Positions 56,001-64,000 of a DNA stretch of 64,000 nucleotides are shown here, piece after piece (within the stretch, counting starts at the first letter, position 1; each line of letters starts with the position of its first letter). The position numbers were made by a program, and so were the translations under genes. The stretch covers positions 13,578,001 to 13,642,000 of the forward strand of contig OY540812.1 of the NCBI GenBank assembly GCA_961205875.1, written 5' to 3'. This DNA comes from Sialis fuliginosa (taxonomy: Eukaryota > Arthropoda > Insecta > Megaloptera > Sialidae). The notes beneath the pieces are model-generated. The model was not told where the DNA came from. It did not search any database and was given only the letters and a program-made list of their open reading frames with translations.

Positions 56001-56780
56001 TATATGTGTTTGCAGACTACAGAGTTATGGAATTTTTATTTTTAATAAAAAATAGGAATTTTGAAATAAATAAAATAATATTACAAGAATAGATAAAATC
56101 TACCAGTTATATGATTATTTTCTTATCTAAAAATCAAAGTATCATAAAAAAATCCGTTATTTAAAGCTGTACTTATTTACATTTATATAAGTGTAAAATA
56201 ATAAAAATTCATACAAACATAAAAAAATAGCGGAAAACCCAACAAATTCCTACTATTAGTTAGAATATATTTAATACTAATTGTACAAAAAATCGATATT
56301 CAAATATTTATTAATAGTTATTCATTATATCGAATGTTAATATATTTTATAATTAAGTTTCTCTTTGTAAGATGTATGACACACAAAAATTAAAATATTA
56401 TTATTATTATTATTACTATTATTATTAATCAAGGGTTTAATAAAGAAATAATGAATCGAGCTTTGAATTAATTCTGATGGTGACATCATTCGCGCATTTG
56501 TCCTGAAAAAATAACAGTCCTAAAGATGCCTTCAGGTGCGTAGCAATGCCTTTTAGAGCTCAAACAATGATAATTGTGAAAACAATGTTGACAGGTGAAC
56601 GATCGCATTAAAATAAACGCTTACAAAACAGACCAGACGTTTGTAAACTGTGCAAACATGCACATACATATCTAATGAACTGTTTAATAGAAACCGAAAG
56701 ACTAGTTCAGTTTTACCTCCACGAAGACAAATATTACGGTTTCGGTCATTTCAGGAAAGGTGTACAAAATATATATTTAA
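56001..56780. other. Probable intron or intergenic DNA; ATT trinucleotide run
   Basis: A short ATT/TTA microsatellite lies at about 56394-56428. The segment 56450-56720 is less AT-rich and lacks repeat ends or frames. It could be regulatory but nothing specific is visible. Confidence 0.4.
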
Positions 56781-56783
56781 TAA

Positions 56784-57085
56784 CACAGCTACACAAAAAA
56801 AAGTGCGAAGCCAAAAAAGCGACCTATAAAGCATTGTAGTACTGCTCGAGCAGTCGAAATTCATTTTTTTGGAATTGTCTGATTACCAGTTTTTTTTTTA
56901 TTTGAGCTTGAATTTTGGGTTGAGCTTGAATTTTTCCAAATTGGCTAAACACAAAATTGAAGCCTAAATAAAAAAAACTGGTAAGCAGAAAATTCTAAAC
57001 ATTTGGATTTCGACTATGCTCGACTAATACTACAATGCTATATAGGTCGCTTTTTTGGCTCTACACTTTTTTGTGTGTAGCTCTG
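56784..57085. mobile_element. PIF/Harbinger-like MITE, copy 2
   Basis: Same family as 34619-34935. The ends are CACAGCTACAC and GTGTAGCTCTG, flanked by TAA on both sides (56781-56783 and 57086-57088). Internal AAACTGGTAAGC and GGTCGCTTTTTTGGCTC strings are conserved. Confidence 0.8.
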
Positions 57086-57729
57086 TAAAAAATTCACTAT
57101 TTAGTGGAAAAATAATATATTATTATGTAATTATCCGTTGGACCTTTTATAGAAAAAAACCTAACCACGGAGAGTAATTTTTTTCAGTTTTTCTTTTTAA
57201 TAAACTTTAAAGATAAAAGTAATATATTAATTACCTATGTACGGTTTATTTTTGATTTTTAGATATTAAAGGCGTATTTACTTTAATGCTCATTTTATCA
57301 ATGTACCTACATACGCAAAAAAATTAGGATGAGAGTAATACACATTTCTAAGCTGAGCCTGTTTGGGATGTGAAATTGATGGTTCCAATAAATACTGGTT
57401 ATTTAAGCAAGAAGTCTGTTTGAGAAGTATTACTTTTTGTTATATAGTCATAGGTAGTAAATACATTTTTCGATTTTGAATTAAGTATACAAAATAACAT
57501 GAAAAATATAGCTCTGTGATTTGGATACACAATATTAAGCTAGTTGGAATTTACTCTGAATATTGTAACTTAAGAAACCAATAAATGAATTATCGAAAGA
57601 TTTTTCCTGATAAGTACTTTACTTGATTCTCTTCAACTTCTAAACATTTAATTTAATAAATTCAAACTTTCGCCCTCGACAATTCAACGTATTCAACATT
57701 TAGCAAACCACTTGTGTAGAATACACAAC

Positions 57730-57930
57730 ACAATCAGCAGTGGTGGTAGTAGTTCCGTACAGTGCCTACTCTAAACGGGCCAAGGTTCAAATGTCACGTT
57801 CGTTACGTAAATGACAGTTGTGCAACGAACACAACGACTAAGACAGCGAGCACTAGCCGGCTATCGCAGCCGCTCTAATTCGGCGCATTCAAAGGCGACA
57901 CGGTTTCACCACGTTACTAACCTGGATTTA
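57730..57930. promoter_or_regulatory. CpG-richer island, possible promoter or 5' exon
   Basis: About 200 bp with much higher GC and CpG content than its surroundings (GACAGCGAGCACTAGCCGGC then TATCGCAGCCGC), with no repeat ends. It lies upstream of the coiled-coil gene in that gene's direction, where 5' exons are missing. No obvious frame or TATA. Assignment as a promoter is inference. Confidence 0.3.
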
Positions 57931-60900
57931 TAGAGAACATTCAATTTGCTGTAGTAATTTATTATTGGCGAACCTGCGACAATTGTTGTTACATTCGTAT
58001 AAAAACTTGTGTCAATGCACCTGTACATTGTATGAATTGATTTGAATGTACTTACATTAATATTTATTTAGTACATATATTACTTGTACAGATGTGACCA
58101 TTCTCTTTTTACCCTTTAAGTATAATGTATTAACATAGATACAAGATACTAGTATTTTTTTAAATAAATAGTCGTAACGCAAAAATGATAATAGAGTTTT
58201 ATCGATCTCGTCTCGTTTAGGAGACTGAGACCAAGACGAGACCGGATTAAATTTTGACGTGATAAGATCGAGATAAGACTATTTAAATGTATTACATGTT
58301 TAAATCAAAATATGTTTAAATGTAAAAAACTGAGTTATTTTTATGAAAAAAATTTATAATTCACACGAGACAAACTTGTATCGGTTATATGTACGAGACG
58401 AAATTGTCAGTTATAAATCTGAGATGATACGAAATTTATCTAAAGCCAGCCTCGTTTGCATCCCTACCAAGAGCAAAGACAACCAATATTTATTGTCAGT
58501 ATATCAATATTTCGATCGTTCGTTAGCAGTATGCGCATTGGCGCGTTACAAAGTATATACTTTAGGTATAGGAGGGTGATGAAAGGGGCTCTGTATCAAT
58601 TGGTTGAAGAGCAAAAAAAGTTTATTTTATATTTATAAATTAAAAAATTTAATGGGGCCCCCGACTTTCATAACACGCCACTGATGGTAAGTATGTCTGT
58701 TTTGAATTTGTTTGGATCTTAAACTCATTCGTTAACGTTAAGTATCCAAAACCTATAGATCTTGAAATTATTTCATAGTTACAATTTTAAAACATGTGAA
58801 ATCTCGATTTTTTGTTCATATTTAATAATATATATATATTTCGTTATTACTATAGTTGATACATAATGTATACTGACATATTTGTTACTTACAATACATA
58901 GATACATATGTAAATATATGTATATGTTCTATAAAACAATATAACCTATTATACATATAATATCTATGTAGTTATTTAGTTAACGGACTATAACATAATT
59001 AATATGTTTTAGAATGTAATATAAAATATTTGTAATTATTATGGCTAAATAAATCGGAATATTTAAAACCATTAACTAAGCGTAAAAGTTAGAGATTGTT
59101 TAACAAAGTAATCGAAGTAAAATCACACTTAACAAATATCTAGTATGTGAAGATTAGTTCCATCGAATTCACAGCATATACATACTTATAGCGGTTAATC
59201 TTCTGTAATATAATAATATTAGTACCTATTTCAAATAATTTATCTATTAATTATTCTTTCGGACTAGATAAGAGCGTTGGAAGCTTTTTTTTAAAGGGGT
59301 ACAATGTGCAAGGTTTATTTGATATCATATCAAATAAACATTCTATTTATATTATCATTTTATTTATTATTATTATTTTAACCACGCAGGGATGTAAGTG
59401 CATCACCTAGCATCCTCTTACTGGCGCCTATGGGATTAGAATTGCTATATATATCTTAAATATGATGTATTTAGATAGAAGATTATTTGTTTTACAAAAA
59501 TAAATAAAAGCAATTTTATATATTTTTATTTTTTAGCAGTGATGACGTGAAAGATTTAGGAAAGACTATGGATACATAACAATCAATGCTAGTCCGTATA
59601 TGAAACTGTTGCCAAAATTATACGGCGGCCATCTTTTCTTAAATGTCAGTTTCACCCTTTCCATGTATATTATCCCAGAGGCGTCAGTTGAAAATTTATA
59701 ATATGCAAATATGCTTCAAATTACAATTGAATTTGATATGTATAAGAGATGATAATTCCAAATACTTAGACGTTTCTCTGTTAATCAATTATCACTGAAA
59801 TACTTTTAAAGACAATATAAAACATTTATTATTCATTAATTTTATAATTCAAAACAACTGATATTTATTTTATAATCTGAATGATACATCAATGACTCGT
59901 GGGGCGATTTTTCGTGGAGTGATATGGTAACAACGCTAGGTAATGTGTTATTTGTCCTTTATCTTTCCTTGTCTAAGGTATAAATGAATAAAATGATTAA
60001 CTACTAATTAATTAAAACATTTTTTTAAAGTATATGTATGTATAACATTTTGAGAATCACTGCGCCAATTGATTTAATAATAGAATAGAGTAATAAATTT
60101 ATCACAAAAATAATGTGTTATATTGATGAGAAAGTACATACATATTTGGTGTAGAAAAGACACAATGTCTATTGTAACAACCAAGCATACAAATGCGTTA
60201 ATTGTCTATAGATTATTAGCTTTTGTGAAATTTAGAAAACCATACGTCATTGTCAGAGAACGAAATCTCTAATTGAACGTTTAATATACAACAGAAAACG
60301 AAAGTTGGCATACGTGTATCAATAATGTTATAAATTACAGATTTAAAAAAAATCAAATTATGTACTCTTGTTTAATTTTTATCGACGTGAAATTGGTTCA
60401 GATTTCTTTTACGTCACGCGATCCTGGCTTATATTTAAAAGTATTAATTTCTTATCGAAAGTTCTTAAAAACCGGATCGATCATCTCAATTTTGATAAAA
60501 AGTTTTTTTAATAACATTCACACGAAATCAATTAATTGATAAGTTTCTACATTTAAGCTGAAAGTAATTAAATAGAATATGATAGTATAACATTAGAAAT
60601 TAATGTTCTTATTACCGATTTATACTTTTCCTGGTTCTATAAAAAGTCTGTGGCATATGTTAGGATTGAAGATGTATGTAGGTATTTATTATACATATAG
60701 AATTTATTATAACAATAATATATAAATTAATACTAGATCATAAATTGATTGCTTCAATTTGCAATATGGCAGTAGCGGAAGGTTGCGGTCCGTAGTGAAA
60801 TGTTATACCCCCCCTTCCCAATCAGGTAGCATGTTATGTAATATATGTATATAATTTTTTTGCAAAATAAAAAAAATTAAAAATTTATAGCAAAAGTAAT

Positions 60901-62860
60901 TTTTAAAATGTGCACACGTGTAATACCTGTCCGCTACTGTTGTAATATAGACCGATATAATCATTTATTTAGTTATTAAATTAGCCTTATTTTATTCATA
61001 TCTTTTATCGCAGGACAAAAATATTGATTTTAGGATGAAATATGTTTAAACTTTTTTTAAATATTAGCTGATAAAAATAATCAATAATAATCATAACAGC
61101 AATTGTAACCTAACAATTTCTAAGCAAATAACAGACTTTCATAAAGACTACCTTTTAATCTAAATTCGTGACTGTTCTATAAATATGTCTAACTTTTCAT
61201 TAAAGTCAATTTTTTGTAGCACAAGATATCATCTTACCAGAGATTTAATCACGGAATAATCAATATACGTATTTTAAATTTAAATGCTAATATCGAGCGT
61301 CGCCGCCGGTTTGAATCGCGAAAGGTGTGGGTGTGATTTTGACTTTCACTGCTTTCTTTCTGCATTTCCTATCAATAAACAACTACTGCAGATCATGTGA
61401 AACACTAAACAGTTGTGTGTTTAAACTTGTTTCACAGTCAAAATGTTTTCAATTGTTTGGTAAGAACAAAAGTTTGATGTATGACTAGAAACTTGTGTTT
61501 TAATAATAGCTCTTGATTCTTATCTCTGTACAAGTGTATGTAGTGTCATTTTGTATAGATCACACCTTTTTGTATTATATGTAAATGAGGTTTTCTTTTT
61601 GGAGATATTGAATGAAATATAGTATAAGCGTGGTTTCTTTTCTAATTCAGTTTTATCAATGAATTAACTATTTATTCGATATACAGGTTGGTCTGGTTTG
61701 GGATAAAGATATTTTAAGAGCGGATTCCTTGGTTCATTGTGAGTAAAAAAATGTACGGGAAGGTGGGGTCTATCTTCAACATAGCTATAGGGTGTTTAAA
61801 AACTTCCTTCAGAATAGTACTTACAAACAAAGATTATCTCATAACTTCCTAAGTAACGTAACTAGAGCAACCACAATGAGTCAGTTTCATAGGTAATTAA
61901 CTAACGTATTTTTAAGTATTAGTGTTATTGCTATCGTGTTTCCATTTCAGAGTTATTGCTCATCAAAGTCAAAAAATATATTTATTTTTTTGAAAATTCG
62001 TATGAAAATGACATTTTTCCCCAAAAATACCTACAATATGTGGTATTCTTATCATTATTTTGATGTCATAATGTTACCTACAAATTCACTGAACCAAGTT
62101 TGGACCTGGATCTTACAGTTTTACAGTTGTAAATTTATCTAAATAATCCTCAAAGTGACTATTTTACTACCTACCCTATTCAATGAAACAGTCATAAATT
62201 TTTTTTGTTTATAATTACATAATTTTATTATTAATGTTAATTTACATAATTTTGAAACGAATCATGTTTTTGACATTAGGACATTAGAAAACTAAATTCA
62301 AATTCATATATTAAAAATTATTTAAAAAGATATTAAAGAACATGGAAGTCTTGTATAGTTCTCCATACCGATATTTTATAAAAAGTATTAAAAAAAGAAA
62401 TATTCAAATGTAACGAATCTTATTTTACTTTGATTAATGAATTAAAAATTAATATCAACAAGATATTCGTATTTTTAATAATTATTGATAATCTTCTTTC
62501 GACGAGACTTATAAATAAAGTTGATATCGTCATCTCGTCCGATTTTAAAGCAATGTCGTCTTGGTTTCAATCTCAATCTCAATAATCAATTTTTTGTTTC
62601 ATTGTGTCCCCCACTCCCTTACATGTATTTTAAAAATGTTATCTTTAAAATTTCTTGAAAGGTAAGACAATTTTCCAGTTATTTTGCGGAAACTAGTACC
62701 TTCATACATTAGATTGTAATTTTTAAAAGATCTTATTTTTGAGATCTACATAGCTCTCTTTATATGTTATATCTCCAGGCCAAATGTTCGCTTTAGACTA
62801 TATTTACTTTTTTACTTAATAAAATATCTTATCTGATTTCACAATGAAAGCTAACGATAC
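57931..62860. other. Long AT-rich stretch, no genes recognised
   Basis: A transposon end (GGGGCCCCCGACTTTCATAA) occurs near 58652-58683 and is shared with 26535-26562. GAGACGAGAC-type strings lie near 58200-58250. The segment near 61290-61330 is GC-richer (GCGTCGCCGCCGGTTTGAAT). No splice-bounded exon was found on either strand. Confidence 0.45.
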
Positions 62861-63200
62861 CCAGCAACCCAGAAACATTCACGTCACTTAAACAATAACC
62901 GTTATTACGTCGTTCACCCTTCGCACAGTATCAATGCAAAAGACCCGTCATTAGCCATTGTGTTATGTATGAAATCTTGTGCTCGATTATGACATTACAT
63001 CCATTAGATAGCGCGGCTATTGTGTTTTTCGTGTGTTAATTATAGGTAGATTCGGTGTGTTATTGGTTAGATGGTGTTAGTTGTATCGAGAAACCGTTAA
63101 TTGAATTATTAATTGTATGTGAACCGGTGCCCGTTGGAGGTCTCACTTTAGGTGAGACACGTGACAGATCGGGTTTAGATTAGTTACTTTTGACAAGACA
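62860..63200. other. GC-richer unassigned segment with a small palindrome
   Basis: Less AT-rich than its flanks, lacking frames or repeat ends. It contains a GTCTCACTTTAGGTGAGAC palindrome at about 63140-63158. It could be a regulatory region. Confidence 0.3.
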
Positions 63201-63512
63201 CACTGATCTGTGTTGGTTCTCAGATTAAGTAAATATGCCTACCACTATTCATATAGATGTAGACATATATTCTAGATCAAACGTCTTGGTTTGCAATGAG
63301 GGCGGATGCAGCTTTCAAGTCTATAAGGGTAATAAGAGCAGCGTTATAACATAATGAAAATTACAATATAATACATAAACATGTAGGTATCTATCAAAAT
63401 CATAGTGCACTATTTTTTTATTAAATTTATATATGGTTGCAAGATTAAACTACTGTACATATGGATGCTATTTCAGACATATACAATTATCTGCCCTTCT
63501 CTTTATATTATA

Positions 63513-63560
63513 CTAGCTGGGCCCACGCGGCTTCGCTCGCGTAGACTACGGAATTATTGT
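63513..63560 (+). repeat. 5' fragment of the ACTAGC-type insect repeat
   Basis: ACTAGCTGGGCCCACGCGGC followed by TTCGCTCGCGTAGACTACGG, a variant of the 5' end seen at 14094. The rest of the element is not recognisable. A GC-rich patch at 63740-63825 may belong to it or to something else. Confidence 0.6.
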
Positions 63561-64000
63561 TTAGGATTTTTGAAAAATATAGTTTAATTAATTAAGTACA
63601 AACACGATTAGTTATTATTGTAATAATAATTTATCAATACCTAAATTACCTAACAAAAACGAATCAGAAGAAAAAAGTACAAATAATTTGTGTTCTGTTT
63701 AAATTTAAATGTTAATTATTGAAAACAAAATAAACACAAACGATCAGCCGAGGGACTCCGAATATCTACCGAGCGTACGCGAATCCAGTCTGATGTACTA
63801 CTCGCGTCGATGCGGCACGACACCATACATTTAAGATATTATCTTTATAAATATATTTTAAGATATTTTCTAAACTATACGACCAAATTGGATGCTGTAA
63901 ATGGCAAACTATATCTACATTAAGTACTTATGACGATGAAATCATTTATTTCGATAAGGATTAATGTTTTGCAGGTCATAAGTCCATGTAAACAAAACCC

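Overview
The window is AT-rich nuclear DNA from an insect. The evidence is spliced genes with GT..AG introns, TATA plus TCAGT-type core promoters, AATAAA signals, a tandem family of CLIP-domain serine proteases, and a dense load of small DNA transposons. My best guess for the order is a sternorrhynchan hemipteran, but nothing in the sequence proves it.

Region 1 (about 8.4-40.5 kb, + strand) holds three tandem five-exon genes for secreted CLIP-domain trypsin-like proteases. They have identical intron phases and recognisably related promoters. Genes 1 and 2 are compact and almost identical in patches, which looks like gene conversion. Gene 3 is stretched to 16 kb by repeats in its introns. Its third intron also carries a complete two-exon gene for a small Trp/Lys-rich secreted protein. 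The residue before the predicted activation cleavage differs among the three proteases (His, Arg, Asn), which suggests they respond to different upstream proteases.

Region 2 (43.8-48.1 kb, - strand) is the most unusual feature: one intact, intronless reading frame of 1432 codons. The N-terminal half contains an internally duplicated domain of about 240 residues. The C-terminal half is an array of sixteen helical repeats, mostly 46 residues long (138 bp). Much of the variation between units falls in a short loop between two predicted helices, a layout that resembles bacterial TAL-effector-like DNA-binding repeats. Basic clusters at both ends could be nuclear localisation signals. The gene looks like an intact prokaryote-type acquisition, but origin and function are inference.

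Region 3 (50.7-55.0 kb, - strand) contains the last four exons I can identify of a long coiled-coil protein, possibly of the ninein/Bsg25D centrosomal type. Its 5' exons were not found in the remaining 9 kb. One of its introns holds an 842-bp foldback element with two 350-bp arms that would give a long hairpin RNA.

The rest is intergenic or intronic DNA with at least a dozen inverted-repeat elements. They include a PIF/Harbinger-like MITE pair with TAA duplications, a GGTACTGGCACC MITE pair, several long-arm foldbacks, a Helitron-like element, a LINE fragment with an RNase H domain, and copies of the widespread insect repeat beginning ACTAGC. I found no tRNA, rRNA or CRISPR array.
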